A DNA stretch of 39,987 nucleotides from Bremia lactucae (GCF_004359215.1 NC_090627.1:1193460-1233446); one strand, 5' to 3'. Positions 9,691-22,829 are shown, counted from the first letter of the stretch. Made by a program: numbers and translations. Notes: generated by a model not told the origin, from the sequence alone.

Positions 9691-10680
9691 TAAAGGTCGC
9701 CGGCATGGGAAGAATAAGTAGAGAATTCAAGGTCATTAATCAAACAGAAGTGAATTTCGTAGCAAGTGCTTTAATGCAACACTTTTGGTCACAAAAGCGT
9801 AGATTGAATTGCTGTGAGCTCACGATTTTGAAATGGGGGAGCTGTCAATCAGACAGACACAATTTATCGATCGAATGATTAATGGGTTTGGGGGCCCTGC
9901 TTTGTCGCACATGCCTTAAAAGCTTGCTCTTTCTAGCTTAAAAACATGTACCAACGAGATATTACACGATTCGAGTTTCTTTCTCCGGTAGTTTAATGCA
10001 TTTATTAAATAGGGAGGAAGGGGCGGCAAGTTTATGTCACTGCCAGAAAGCCTGGAAATGTAGTGCTGCGCGAAACGCATGAATGGAGTGTCGCTTAAAG
10101 AAAGGCTTTGGCAACTATGCCCAGATGTTGAGCCCGACGTATCAGTCGATGATTCCGCAAATATAGTCTGCCTATGACGCGTAAGAAACGCTCTGGAATT
10201 TGTTTTGCGAATCAAACGCATTATAATTGTGTGCAACTGCGGAAAGAGTTCGCGCGTTTACTTGCGTTCGAGTCAACGCGAAGACTTGATGACAAGTATT
10301 GTGCGTTTTGATGAACTGTGCTCGCGGTTAGTTGGTTGCGAAGCCATTTCGGACGACGAACGCCGTCATTTTGCTTAGCAGTCTGCCGCCAATATATGAT
10401 TCGATGGTTCAAATCATTTAAGCACACGTTAAGATAACTTTACTTGATGCAAAAGAATGTTGCGTCGCGAGTATCGCTTAGCACAGAAGCGCGAAAAGAA
10501 GGAGCAAGCTACAAGGCATCTGTGACAAAGCAATAAACTCACGGTGGTCGTGGTGGTCGTGGCTTTGAGAATAAAGGTCGTTGGCATGGAAAAAATAAAT
10601 AGAGACAAACAAGGTCATCCATCAAACAAAAGTGAATTTTGTGGCAAGTGCTTTTATTGCAGATGAATCGCATGGCACGT
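9660..10680 (+). pseudogene. Copia gag fragments (UBN2-type plus Gly/Arg-rich pre-knuckle region)
   Basis: Near 10260-10500, in broken frames, the + strand reads an UBN2-type gag C-terminus (RFDELCSRLV, PPIYDSMVQII, TLLDAKEMLRREYR, AQKREKKEQ). It then gives the Gly/Arg-rich GGRGGRGFENKG and SEFCGKC preceding a zinc knuckle. A second copy of the GRGFETKGR segment lies at 9672-9770. Many stops; not functional. Confidence 0.55.
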
Positions 10681-11345
10681 TCAAAATTACATAACGCAAC
10701 CGTGAGCAAAATTAGGTCACGCTTATAGATTGCAAAATCAACGAGGCTTGACGTTAGCGCGATTGTATCTACACTTTCGCAATTCATTGCCCACGAAAAA
10801 AAAATGCATTGGGGGGGGCAGTTTTGCGCAAACGCCATTATCTCAAAGGTACTTGATCATGGTCTTTGGTTTCAAATAAGTCTAAGCAAGCGAATTGGTA
10901 TAACAGCCTAGCCGATGCGAATCGGGGCGGAGATTAATAAACACACCGCTTAGCATCTGGCGTATTGTTGTTGCTTGCTGGAGGACCGGTTGTTTTTAAA
11001 AGCAAACGGCATAGCTCAGTTGCATTATCTTCTGCGGCAGCAGAATAATGCGCTTGCTTTAGCGACGCAAGAAGTGCTATGGCTTCGGTATTTACTAATC
11101 GAGATGTAAATGGAAGTAAGAAATTGTACAACGATAATCATGGATAATACGTCTGCATTTCAATGGCTTCACATCAAGAGTACATGCCACGAGCCAAACA
11201 GATTGACCTAAAAGATCATTTTGTGCGGGACCACATTGAGGTTGATGAAATCATGGTAAAGAATATTGACACTAAAGACGAGTTAGCTGTTTTTTTACGA
11301 AGACGCTGCCAGCGCTGCATTTAGTGCAATTGAGGAAAGCAGCGA
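10669..11345 (+). pseudogene. Copia reverse transcriptase end and RNase H (second direct copy)
   Basis: The + strand gives, with frameshifts, RLDVSAIVSTLSQFI, MHWGG, KVLDHGLWFQISLSKRIGITA, then the RNase H block ALATQEVLWLRYLLIEM. It continues RAKQIDLKDHFVRDHIEVDE, NIDTKDEL and a basic C-terminus. Upstream gag sequence joins it directly, so protease, integrase and most of the reverse transcriptase are missing: a deletion derivative. Confidence 0.65.
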
Positions 11346-11545
11346 GATCATGGAAGTGCAAGTTGAGGGGTTATGATTCAACTGTTGCACCGCGTCTTAT
11401 ATGGCATGTCCCGCATGATCAACTGTTGCACCGCGTCTCATGCCCAGCTGGAAGCAGTGGAAAATGCTACGGAAATTATGTCGTTATAGCCCCAATCAAT
11501 AATCTCACTTATCATTCTACGCTGTTTATGGTATCGTGACTTACA
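11346..11545 (+). repeat. Putative copia 3' LTR portion with two 19-nt units
   Basis: Downstream of the RNase H C-terminus, CAACTGTTGCACCGCGTCT occurs twice (11379-11397 and 11420-11438), 41 bp apart. The same block recurs inverted at 8745-8900. The position after the end of pol suggests LTR, but true termini could not be fixed. Confidence 0.4.
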
Positions 11546-14500
11546 ATGAACTTTCTGCGCTTATGTTTTGTCAGAGCCTTCGTCAGTCCATCGGCCACCA
11601 TGCCTTCTATGGGCTCGAACTCCCACTCGATGACCTTGCGTTCGACCTTTTCACGTAAGAAGCGAAACTTCATAGCGATGTGCTTGGATTTTGAATAATA
11701 GACGTGGTCTTCGCTAACTCGACAAATCCTTGATTATCTTGGTAGATCGTTGAGACTCCGTTCTGCGAAAACTTTATGTCCTTCAGTAACAAACAAAGCT
11801 AGACCGCTTCGTAAACTGCGGTTAGAGATTCACATACTTAGTCTCTGTGCTCGAAGTTGCTTTCGCTGTCTGCCTCTTTGACTACCACGAGATAACACTA
11901 GACCTATCCAGTTATCGAGCATCGCGTATTTAAATCACCAGACTAGTTGACTCAGCAAAATCAATGAGCTCTTACTTGCTCGCGCCGTCGAATACGATCC
12001 AATTGTATTGAGTTGTCTTCCGATATTTGAGAATCCTCTTGGCTGCAATCCAATGTGGCTTCCAATAATGTTCTTAGCATCCCACTCACAGCGTGTCAAC
12101 GTCCGGGTGAGTGAACGTTACTACAAACACGAGCGCTTCCATTAGTTCACGATACGGAAACTTATATACAATCGCTTCCTTTATTGTTCGACGGTTTTAC
12201 AATCTTCGAGTTACTGTCTGCTGAGGTGCTTGCTTCCTTGCCAAACTTCTCTGAAAGTCACTTGATATAAGCTTACTGGTGTATGCGAATTCTGTCGCGA
12301 TTGATCTCGATTCCTTAACAGTACTTGAACTTCCCAAGTTTCTGATGATGAATCCTTTCTTCAATGCGCGTTTAATCGTTTCGGTCTGCTCTACGGTTTT
12401 GCTGAAAATCAACAAGTCATCTACATATAAGACAACAATGCTGTATCCCACCGTTGCTTTCGGACGGACACGCATGGGTCTGCCGAAAGCGTTCGAAACA
12501 TTTGTCTAGGCGCATACTTTTTAGCTTGTTTTTCCACTAACGTGCTGCTTACTTGACTCCATATATTGTTCTATTCAAGAAGACATCTTGAGTTGGTTTG
12601 TCCGAGATTTCGAAGCCTTCCGGCTGGTCCATGTAAATCTCGATTTCGACTTCACCGTAAGCAAATGCTGTGTCCACGTCAACATTTTCTGCTCCAGATT
12701 CTCAGTCGCGGCAAGGCTACTGCAATATTTATAGAATTATATCGAGTCACTGGAGCGAATGTGGCTACGTAATCAATGCCGGGTCGTTGCGGGAATCCCT
12801 TGGCCACGAGCCATGTCTTATTGATCCATTCGGGTTGTGTTTAATTCGAAATACCCACTTGCACCCGATAGCTGCAAAGTATCTACAAGCTCCCACGTCT
12901 TTAGCGTCTCAAGCGTCCGGTATGCAAGAAGCCTGGTGCGCTACGAGCGAATATTTTTAAACCAAATACGAGGAGTATTTAGCTTAGAAGACTTCTAGGA
13001 CGATCACGGCGCGCTATACTACCTGAACGCGGAGGATAATCACGATGAGCAGGCAACGTAGTGGCATGAAATTATGACTGGCTTATACAAGGATCAGTGG
13101 CTTGAAGCGTTGAAGGAAGAAATGAAATCGCGCACTGTGCAGTCTTCGTCACTATCTCTACTTGGGGTGCTTGAAGACCGTGTAGATACGTATTCCGTTG
13201 GGTTCCTGGCTTTTCTTGTGTCTGACTTCGGCGTAGTTGTAGTGTACTAGGTCAAAATGGTTGCGACGTTTCACCGTTTAGGCTGTCGCGCTCCACAGAG
13301 TTAATAATCTGCTGCCATCATCATTGCCTTGTATAATAGCTGTTGCTAAGACTGCTGTCCTTGAGCACGAATCTTGTCATCTTGGGCCAGGGTCAGGTTC
13401 ATACGCTCTGCCATGCCATTTTGCTGTAGATTATATGACATGGTATTCCTGCTTGATCTCGCATCTACAACAGATGGCTTCCCATGCAAGTGTTCCGATA
13501 CCCACCACCATTTTCACTGGGCAGCACCTAAAATAAACTTCGTGCTTGCGGTCATTTCCACTTCTTGCAGAATTTGTCAAGCGCGTCCGGCGCTTCCCTC
13601 TTCACGCGCATGGGATAGATCGTGACAAAGAAAGGTCCTTCATAATTATAAAAGTGACGATATATTTAAAAAGGGACTTTAATGCTGGACCGATCGGTCC
13701 AATGAGTCGGAGCCATGCTATTCGAGCGCGCACTCTCTCTAGCTTTCAGATCTGCCTTAATGGTGTGAAGGGCTTCTTGACTAGATTGGCTGTTGCAGAC
13801 ACCTCCTGCTTTAACAATAACACTGCTGATTCAAGTGTCTTTAATCATCTCATTAACCGATCGATGAGATATGTGGCCGAGACGTCTCAACCACACTTCA
13901 ACCTCGCCAGTTGCGCCGTGACATTTTTCTACGGCGTTCGTTATAGGTAGATACGCTTTTCTTCTTCAAGCCTGTCACCACATGCTTTCCTTTAAGCTTT
14001 ACGATGCACTTTTCTGAGGTTAATTTCGAAGTACATGCCACGCGCAATCGCATCTGTCACGTAATTTTTCTTGTTTAAATCTTCCACATGAAGTGTCTTC
14101 TCCAAGTGCGCTGTTTGTCCATGCTCGACAGGTCCACGCGCGTAAAGCCACAATTCCGCTCAACGAACGGTTCGCGGTCTTTACACATGAGAATTGAAGC
14201 CCCGCAATCGATAACCCATGCACCGCTTGAAACCCAAATCGCCTCCGCTGTAAGAAGCGCAACATCTGATTGCTTGTAGTCTTTCGATTTGTCTAGTCTC
14301 TTTGCGCGTCTCTCGCGTAGTGGCCCATTTTGCCACAATTAAAGCAGATTCTTTACGACCGCGCATTTTTGTGTAATGCTCCCTTTGAGTTTTGCTGCTT
14401 GTTAGCAGTGCCATATTGTTCTCGATATGCGTCAATTTACTTCTTCAGCAATCAACGTGCTCAAGAGGTCTCCAAAACCAAACGACGCGATCGACATACG

Positions 14501-14966
14501 CAACGCTTAAATCGGACTCTCACAGCAATCGGGTAAACTTTGCATGACCGCCGCACAAATGTCTTCCTCGCTTGGAGCGCAATTTGAACTCTTCATCTCC
14601 AGAACAAGTTTCTCAAAACATCATAACGTGGTAGCTGATATCTGGTGAGGCATTCTGTAAGAACGCAAGCATCTCCTTAAGCCACAATCGGCTTCAGATA
14701 TTCTGAGTGCGATGAAACTCCTCAAGTGTCACCCACGCTCCCCCTGCACTTATTTTAATTACAACATGCATAAGCTGCGAATAGCTGAGGTTGACACCGA
14801 TCGCCACGTGTACCTGCTGCTCCATCGTCGAACCAGGAGCTTTTCCGGTGATCGCTTCTTGCAGTCCCTTTGACATGAGGTGCATCCTCATCTTAAAACT
14901 CCACAAGGCATAGTTGTTTCTGTCGAAGGGCTGTACCATGATGCTTGAACTATTGTTTGGGCACAT
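11546..14966 (-). pseudogene. Decayed Ty1/copia element, minus strand (gag to RNase H)
   Basis: Family landmarks occur in the right order on the minus strand. Gag N-terminus: QPFDRNNYALWSFKMRMHLM (14966-14694). Zinc-knuckle remnant near 14330: WQNGPLRERR. Protease-like WVIDCGAS near 14190. Heavily broken integrase region (13000-13950). Reverse transcriptase with YSIVVLYVDDLLIFSK (12475-12400), preceded by GIDYVATFAPVTRYNSI near 12780-12720. RNase H C-terminus near 11720-11580: SKHIAMKFRFLREKVERK and VADGLTKALTK. There are many stops and frame changes, so it is long dead. Its 3' end directly abuts the scrambled copia cluster on the left. Confidence 0.75.
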
Positions 14967-14999
14967 AACCTAAAGAAGATTTAAGCTTGTGAAGTAGTT

Positions 15000-15360
15000 A
15001 CTGTTGAAGATTGGTTCTCCGACCATATATGGAAGGCACTGAGCAGCTGCGATGGCAAACTAGGATTGGCTACCGTAAAACAGGTTGAGCCTGGGCTCAG
15101 TAACACTAAATCTCACTTTATCTTTTACGTTGTACTTCCAATTGCTACAATAGGCCTTATTGGCTCATAGCAGGATTTGAGCCCAAACGCAACAAGACAC
15201 CAACGGGGGGGGGTCGCACTGAAGGACGCGTACCCGAGATTCCGCCCTCAGCCAGTCAGTCGCGAAGGATTGGCATGGTAAACAACATCAAAGAGAAAAT
15301 CATCGCCGACACTCATAAAAGGGCAATATGCGGAATACCTGACGGTAATAACGAGCAACT
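15000..15360. other. Unassigned spacer between copia relics
   Basis: It holds no recognisable coding sequence. It may contain decayed LTR or leader sequence of the element that follows. A run of nine G lies near 15206. Confidence 0.35.
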
Positions 15361-15366
15361 ACAAAC

Positions 15367-17130
15367 ATGCGTGGGCTTGCATACCGCTTGGAGCGACTTA
15401 AAGAGTCTCAAGCGAAGCTGAAAAAGGCGCTCAAGGGCGACCGGAATGCTCATGGGATCCCAACGCCACTACGTGTGGTGGCAGACAACAGCTTAATCAC
15501 GTCACAACTTGGTAGAGGAGCGCGGATGACAGTAGACGCGTTTGGAGGCTCGAAGACACCGCTGCGTCGACAGTACCACGGCCGGCGGTGTAAGCTCCAT
15601 ATTTCGGTGCTCAGCAGCCAGGGTACGGCATGCTCTTGTCAGGTTTGCAGCGTCTCTACGCAGCAGCGGAGGGCGTACCATGCCTCCACAGCCACCGCTA
15701 CCTCATAGAGGCTACCAAAGACACCTTCCTGGACAGGAGAACAATTCAGGGTCAAGTACCCAGACACTTGACAGAAGAAGCTAGCTATTAAAGATTAGAA
15801 TGGTAAGGAGCTTTACGTGGGGGGTAGGCGTTTTGAGAGGCAACTTGCTCTCTCTCAGTCGGCGTACGGATTTGCATGGTCAGATGATGTAAAAGTGGAC
15901 CTGCTTGGCCACTATCTGACTGTAACTGCTGAGAGATACTACAACAAACAAGTCTAATTGTGGTGGTCACAAATGCCTACGTTGCAGTATGTCATGAAAA
16001 GTTTGCCGGAGACATTTAAGACTACAACTACGCCAGCACAAGCGATAAAGCTATTCACATTAGCGAAGGACCCGAAGAGGACCTGGCCGGAGCATTACAT
16101 GCACATGTTGGTGGCAATCTTTGAGGCTTGTGGCGGCGAGATGGACTAGTCGGTCATGAATACCGTTGTGCAGTATGCGTCTGCGAACCTACGCACAGTC
16201 CTGATGGCCAAAGGGGATGGAGTGAGACTTGCCTACCTACAGCAAGCTGAAGAATTGACGAAGTTCAAACAATTTTGAGAGGTGGAGGCAAGGCCAAAGA
16301 TTAAAAAATAGAGGTCGTGGGAGTTATAAGTGATCGTCGTGAAAAAGAAGCTCGCCGTTTCCACAAATGCGGATAAATTGGACATTTACGGGGCTGTAGC
16401 CCGGATGCGGGAGGACATAAGAAATATAACTTGTCTCTTGTGCATAACGGAAGTGTTAGTAACGCTGGAGAAGTGTGGATACTCGCCAGTGGGTCGAGCA
16501 GACACTTAGTTGGCAATGAGGATTGGTTGGAGAACGTAAACACGTGCGTGCAGCCAAACGGAGAAACTTTGCGTAGTACGAAAAAGGGAACGCTCACGTT
16601 GCGATTGACGGCACGCTGAGTGGATTAGACGATCGAGATCAAGGAGGTGTACTTTGTGAAGGATGTAAAACATTATTTGATCTCGTGTGGCTTTTGAACA
16701 AGAAGGGGTACAAACCCAATGAAGTGGAGGGTAGCTGTGTAATTGCGCGGAAAGGCGACGGTGTTACTGTTTTGATGTGGATCTTAAGAGAAACGTACTG
16801 GTTGTGCACGCCAGCGTAATTAGGAGGCATGAATTGCCGGCTGGAGTGATTATGGCCGCGCTTGAATGAGAGGCAAATGGGAAAGACAACGATTCTGGAG
16901 ATGCGCGAAACGCAAAAGGACACTTTGGTTGGTTTTCACAAGCGCCTAGAACTCTTAAAATACGACGCTGTAGAGAGGCTTGCACGAGACCTGAGTTCTG
17001 GGATCTCTTTGACGGACCACAGGAGAGCGAACGACTGTTAATATATTTCGAGCGGTACCAAACCTTCTTCGGTGCGCGAGACACATTTGGTTTTACAATT
17101 GCTACAAACGGGTGATGATGGTCATAGAAG
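15367..17130 (+). pseudogene. Copia family A, 5' fragment (gag, zinc knuckle, protease, pre-integrase)
   Basis: The + strand shows a gag with SQSAYGFAWSDDVKVDLLGHY and AERYYNKQV (15850-15950). It continues PTLQYVMKSLPETFKTTTTPAQAIKLFT (15975-16060) and QYASANLRTVLMAKGDGV. A knuckle relic HKCGKIGHLRGC lies near 16365-16400, followed by the protease-like WILASGSSRHLVG (16475-16515), where the usual catalytic Asp of DSGSS is Ala. Then come VGFHKRLELLKYDAVERLARD near 16930-17000 and LTDHRRAN, the pre-integrase zinc-binding part. The homology stops before the integrase core. Several stops break the frame. Same family as the relic at 18660-22590. Confidence 0.7.
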
Positions 17131-18655
17131 CTTTATCGGTTTGAAGGGACATAACATTGATACGAAGCTGCCGGAAAAGCATTCAATTTGCGCAAGAAAC
17201 TTTTTGCGATATAGTGTGCTCTTGTCAGTGACTTATTGCCTTTAGTCTGAAAAAGATACATCATAACAGACTTAAGCAATTTCTTCATTTGTCCGGCTTA
17301 CTAGTCAAACTTACATCGCATATGTCACTTTAAGTTAAATGAGAAAAGTGTTTGCAGGGCTCACGACCTGTGCAATTACGGTTTATGCGACGAAAAAATG
17401 CGAATTCTAAATGACAGCTATCTCAACAAATATTTTTCTATGCGTTTATGGCCTGCGCATATATCCTGTCTCGCTTGGTCCTGAGCAAAGTGAATATGTC
17501 AGCTCATTAAGCTTATCTTGATGAAAGCGTAAAATGAGATATCCCGCCTTCAATTAGTGGTCTTTAAAGTAGCTCGTCGTACAAAAAAAGTTAACGTTTC
17601 GGAGACCAACTTTTTCAAAGCCTATATAAATGTTGATAATGAATGTTTAGGAGGTGATCGCTGATGAATATAAACTTCGAGGAGTTCATTTTCGAATTTG
17701 ACTGTCAACTTAACAGTATTTTTAAATCGCAAATATAAGCGTTTGATATGTTGTAATGACGTAGAAAAGCAAAACGTGCAGAAGAGTTTTTCTTGCAAAT
17801 ACGCGTAGATAACTTCAATATAGATCGCGATTAATGTGGTCCGCTCCGTCGTTAGAGGTAGGAGAAATACACGAAGTTCCACTAATAGTCGCTAGTGGCG
17901 ACAAATGTTTAGTTAATTACTATAAAAATGGTGTATTTTTACTATAAGTGGAGGACCATGCTCCAAAATATGTCTTTTACATATATATTCAACATAATAT
18001 TCCTCGGTACTTATCAGAAAGAATTCTTTTGATTATCTCTTTGAAAGTAAATATCTTTGGTAAAGTTATTCCTTTTTGATGGAGCCGAAGGATATCATGC
18101 CGCTGTCAGTACCTGAAGCATCGGACCGACGTCATCTCAATTCTTACTTAACATGGTCTTCTGTTGCTCAAAGCTACGACCTGCACGACGCTGAATTTTC
18201 AATCAGATCGTCGGCCACTAAAATCCCCGTTGCCATGGGCCGGATAATGACTCTGACATGGGTCACCAGCCAGAGAATGTTGATGACGACAACAAAATTA
18301 TAGGATGCTGTATTGATTTGGGATTTAATGCGATGATTTCGAGTCCTGTACTTCGGATCCGGACTCCGGTCGCTGAATCTTAAGGCGAACGACTCAGCTG
18401 TCCATCTCCTCATCGCTGGATTCTGCTTCGTCCTGAATTATTTCAACTGCACTCTTAACGTGTGCAGGAATTTGAATGTTGTCCTTGAGTACCGGCCTAA
18501 AGGGCATGTATTACCTCATCACACCACATTTGAATTTGTAAATATTAAAGGAAGCTTGGATGGGACATTTCAATGAGCGCACCCACTTTTAGTGAGTCAT
18601 TGTAGATAGCTGAAGCGTGATAACGTGACAACGTGAAATACAAATCTGCGAGTAT
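17131..18655. other. Unassigned, partly AT-rich stretch
   Basis: I recognise nothing here. A 75-codon frame at 18076-18303 and a few others have no family resemblance. Composition shifts from mixed to AT-rich around 17560-18060. It may be LTR or leader sequence between two relics of the same copia family. Confidence 0.35.
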
Positions 18656-21600
18656 ATTGAGGCATCTAGGGCCTTTGGAACAACGAAGGTTGGCTATTCC
18701 AAAATTCGATGGAACCGAAGTAAATGCTGGTCTGGTTCAGTTTTTGTTTGTTTGGGAAAGACGCTTTGGAGACAAGTTGACATGGCCCTAGAATCATGTG
18801 GATTTCTTTTGACGGAAATTGTTAAAACTGATAATTTCGGACAATATCTTACGGGCACTGCCGAAATATATTTTAGCAAACAGGTGGATTGGTGGTGGCA
18901 AGTTTTACCAACTCCACAATACGTGATGCACGTTCAAGACAACAATAACTGCTGCTCAAGCAATTAAACTCCTTACTAACAAAAATGAGGCAAGGCGGTC
19001 TTGGACTTAGCATTTTTTATACTTGGTGGCTATGAGCGATGAAGCAGAGGTCGGAGAGCAACAAGTACTGTACAATATTGTCAGATACGCCTCCTTTGAT
19101 TTGGCTCCCATTATAATGGCCAAGTACTCAACCCAGAGAGCCGAAGTTTTGTTTAAGCTGAGGAATTGGCTCATTTCGCCCAAACGATCGAGCCCAAGCG
19201 ATCGAGCTCGAATCTCGATCAGGCCGAGCTTTTATAAAAGAGGTGTTGGCCAAAATTGAAGATAAGATGGGGCGCAAGAAAACCCGCACGTGTTATTGAT
19301 GCGGTAAATTCGAATACGTAAAATCTGACTGCAAATCCAAACGAGAACTTCGAAATAGTAGCCGACACGAAAAGTCAGCCGAAATTGGTTTTGGCGATCC
19401 AGGAGGCCAGACAAAACCGCTACGATTTCGATAACTCAAACGATATTATTGAGAGCTTGAGTTCAGGTGCCTGCATACTAGACAGCGGGTCCCTCAGGCA
19501 TCTCGTAAATGATGAAATTCTACTAAGAAATCTAAAACCGTGTCAATTGGAGTGCCGTTTGGCGGATGGCGAGACAATCCGACTCACTTAAGTCGGGAAT
19601 GTGGTTTAGACGGTGATGGCTAAAGGTCGTGAGAAGCAAATTACACTTACCAAGGTATGCCTGGCTTCCGAGCTTTCAAGAAATATTGTTTCGCATGGAA
19701 AGCTCGAGTGTAAAGGCTTCGGTCTTGGTATACTGGTAATTTTCGCACCTTGACACGAAGGTCAGATGGAATGGTGACATTCGACAATGATATGAATCAG
19801 AATGTGCTTTACGTTCAAGTGGTGGACACTGATAAAATCTCAAGTCCTCAAAAGAAGTGATAACCGTGGTGCTTGCTGAAGGATAAAATTCACCCAGGGC
19901 CGACATAAAAAGTGGTACATTGTATTATTATCACCAAAAGTTGGATCATCTTACATATGACACCATTGAAAGGATAACAAAGGAACCAGACTATGAAATG
20001 TGATAACAAGCTTCTCAAGGCCAACGTGTTTTTCGTGTGCTCAAGGGAAGCCGACCAAAAACGCTCAGTCGAAAAACGACACAGCTATAACTCTCCAGTA
20101 GATCGAATTGGGGGAGGGGCCGTAGTCTTTTGAAATTTTGAAGGGTCCTATGACGCATAAGAACAGACTTGGAAATAGGTACCTTGTCAACTTTATCGAT
20201 CACAAATTCAGCTAATGCAGGGTATTCTTGGCATTAACAAAGGACAAGGCAGCAAAGAAGTTTGAAAACTTTTTAGCGTTTTTTGAAAGAAGATTTGGAT
20301 ATAACATTGCCGTATTGCGTACAGAGGGAGGCAGCGAATACGAACATGTGGATTTATTTTGCGAAACTATTGGAGTAGCTCCTCACGTCAGCGAAGCTCG
20401 CAATTAAGCTTCGAAGGGCAAAGCAGAGCGTATGCACATCACAATTTAAACTTGGCATGGTCAATGATATTCGCTAGTCGGTTACCTTTATTATTTTGGA
20501 GGGATGCCGTAGAATGCGCCGTCTACATTTTAAATTGGAGTCCTACGATTGCAAATGCAAAAGGGGCATCACCAATCGAATTGCAAACAAATTAAATACC
20601 AGATTTATGGGACACTGTTGCCTTCGGTTCCTTATGTACTCTGTATTGTAACCCAGACAAAAATTCACTTGCACAACGATCGCAGGTAGGGAATATCGTT
20701 GGAAAAAATGATCAAGTCAAGGGTTTCAGGGTTTTCATGCAGAAAGCCAATAAAGTCACGGCTACATAACACGAGCAGAATATTGAAAAATTGAGCACGG
20801 ATCAGAATAATCAACTTCAGAGAACAATGGCTTTTTTAAGATCAAGGAGAAGTAGTCTTCCGTTCGAAAGCCAACATCAAGACAGGTCTTATAAATAATA
20901 AGACCTGGAAAAGGGATGCGCACCAAACCAGAAGTAAAGCCAAGTCAAATGAAGTAATTCAGGCTCGGGGGGAGCAATAAGACCTGCATAAGTCGTTGCC
21001 CATGTCTATGAAAGGAACCTAAGCATTATGCAGAAGTCGTGAAAAGCTCGAATTGCGAAGGGTGAAAGATAGCAATGGCTGAAGAATTGAAGGCATTGGA
21101 AGAAAATGGGATATGGGTATTGATTAAGCGACCGCCCTACAGTAACGCCTTACATACTTAATGGGTGTTTAAGACGAAGACTGATTCTAATGGAGATATC
21201 GAACATTATAAGCCAGGCTTGTGGCTTGTGATTACGAGCAGGTGTATGGAATTGATTATGAATTCACTTTTGCCGGTGTTATGGATATGTCAACAGCTAA
21301 AGTGTTGCTGGCATTGGCGGCCACTTGGGGAGTTCCAGCCAAGTATGGATACATTCCTAATGCTTACGTTGGGGCGGATAAAGAGCCAGGATTAAAGATA
21401 TACCTCCATGTGCTGCAGTCGATGGAACTGGCTACTGAAATTTTAAGAAATATTTGGGCGTCAACGACAAACAAGAAGTTGTATTGAAATTACGAAAACG
21501 TTTGTACGTCTTGAAACAAGCCTGGCGCCTGTGGAGCCAAAAACTGAAAGAAGCAGGGTTTCGGCAATGCATCTCAGACATGCGTCTTTATTGGAAACGT

Positions 21601-22591
21601 AACAATATTGGTATTGTTGATGTAAGTGCATATGTCGATGATCTTCTGGCTACAGGGACAATCTCAAGGGCTGTCGAAGATCTTTTCCACTGGATTGAAG
21701 AGTTAATCCATCAATGATCTGTGTCAAGTTAGCAAGTGCCTAGGAATGGAAGTGAAACTCGACGATGCTCAAGGTTATACTCTAAAATCAGAAGGACACC
21801 ATCACGGAAATATTGCGTGACAATGGAATGCTGACAGCGAACCCCACGCGTGCACCAATTGACGCCGACAGCTACGAAGTAGCAACGAGTGATGTCTTCT
21901 TTCTCGAGAGCTCACCCAAGGATGGAGGTCCTTCAATTAAGGGTTTTCAATCACTTTTTCGCTTTGTATTGTGGATATCGAGGCATAGTAGAGCTGATAT
22001 AGCTTGCGCGGTTCACAAAGCTACGAGAAAGACACGCAAGCCAAGACTACAAGACTGGAAGCTTGCGAAATGGTTTGCCAGGTCCATTGTTGATAAAGCA
22101 ACCCTCCTTGTATTTTGGACTTCCAGTCAATCGCCATATCGTTACCGAGTATAATACCTCCGGTAAGCGATTTACGATCTTGTTTGTCGGCTGCAAAGTC
22201 AGCGTCACTGTACGACTCCAAATATATGCCGGTGTACTTCCCTTGATTCAGCTTCATTTTTGGAGCCTTGGTTCCCTTAAGGTAAGCCAAGTTTGTAGCA
22301 GCTGCAAAAGTCGCAAGGGACCAATTGGGCGTGCGTGAAATGCTTATGGAAAACGGTTTGAAGCCAGCCTTACCTATGATTATGCACGTGGACAACCAGG
22401 CAGCTATAAGCCAAATTACGGGTGTAGCATCGTCGACAAAAGCCAAGCACATCGATGTGCGAATCAAAATTTTCCGTGATTATGCCAAAAAGGTTTGTAG
22501 GGCGACGTAACAAGTTACGCGCAGAGAAGGTGCGTAATGCGACTTATCAAGATGCAAATAAAGAAGGTACAGTGAGTGCAAATTAAGGGCT
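18656..22591 (+). pseudogene. Copia family A, longer relic (gag to RNase H), interrupted by a later insertion
   Basis: In order on +: gag [16 protein letters not shown] (18675-18725) and YIVRYASFDLAP-like near 19070-19110. Next are a knuckle relic CGKFEYVKSDCKSK near 19300-19345 and protease-like ACILDSGSLRHLVN near 19470-19510. Integrase core follows: TEGGSEYEHVDLFCETIGVAPHVSEA near 20320-20400, then FASRLPLLFWRDAVECAVYILNWSP near 20470-20545. Reverse transcriptase has YGIDYEFTFAGV near 21250, KLRKRLYVLKQAWRLWSQKL near 21490-21550 and VSAYVDDLLATGT near 21625-21660. RNase H is in two orientations, see the inversion entry. Stops and frameshifts are frequent. The relic is cut at 22591/22592 by the younger minus-strand copia. 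Confidence 0.75.
22062..22320 (-). other. Internal micro-inversion inside the copia family A RNase H region
   Basis: Up to about 22060 the + strand encodes the relic (ATRKTRKPRLQDWKLAK). From 22320 back to 22062 the minus strand encodes the next expected piece: AYLKGTKAPKMKLNQGKYTG, YSDADFAADKQDRKSLTGG and ending at QGG with an ALSTM-like shifted continuation. From about 22325 the + strand resumes with the following piece (REMLMENGLKPALPMIMHVDN). The segment is thus in its correct place but flipped. Confidence 0.7.
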
Positions 22592-22596
22592 CATTA

Positions 22597-22813
22597 TAAT
22601 GAAACGGTCAAGTGAGCGAAGTTTAGCAGATTGCAAAGTGAATATATTTAAGGTCCTTACTTCGCAAACCTATTGCTACCTTCAAGCCAATCATTACTTC
22701 TAGCCAATCATAGTCCATAGAACCTTTTAGAAGCTGATGGCGTCATCTACTGACGTCATTACCGGTATATACTGGTAGTCTTTTTGTCAGGTCGAGCCGC
22801 TTCCTCGCTAACA
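22597..22813 (-). repeat. 3' LTR of the minus-strand copia
   Basis: 217 bp, matching 27200-27453. The outer end is TAATGAAACGG against TGATGAAACGG in the other LTR, so the terminal G is mutated. It lacks part of the CRE-like repeat block present in the other LTR. Confidence 0.85.
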
Positions 22814-22829
22814 CTCTCACTCGACTCGA

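Noticed and set aside
22325..22510. A separate small gene reading REMLMENGLKPALPMIMHVDN
   Set aside because: It is the next RNase H piece of the copia family A relic after the flipped segment, not an independent gene.
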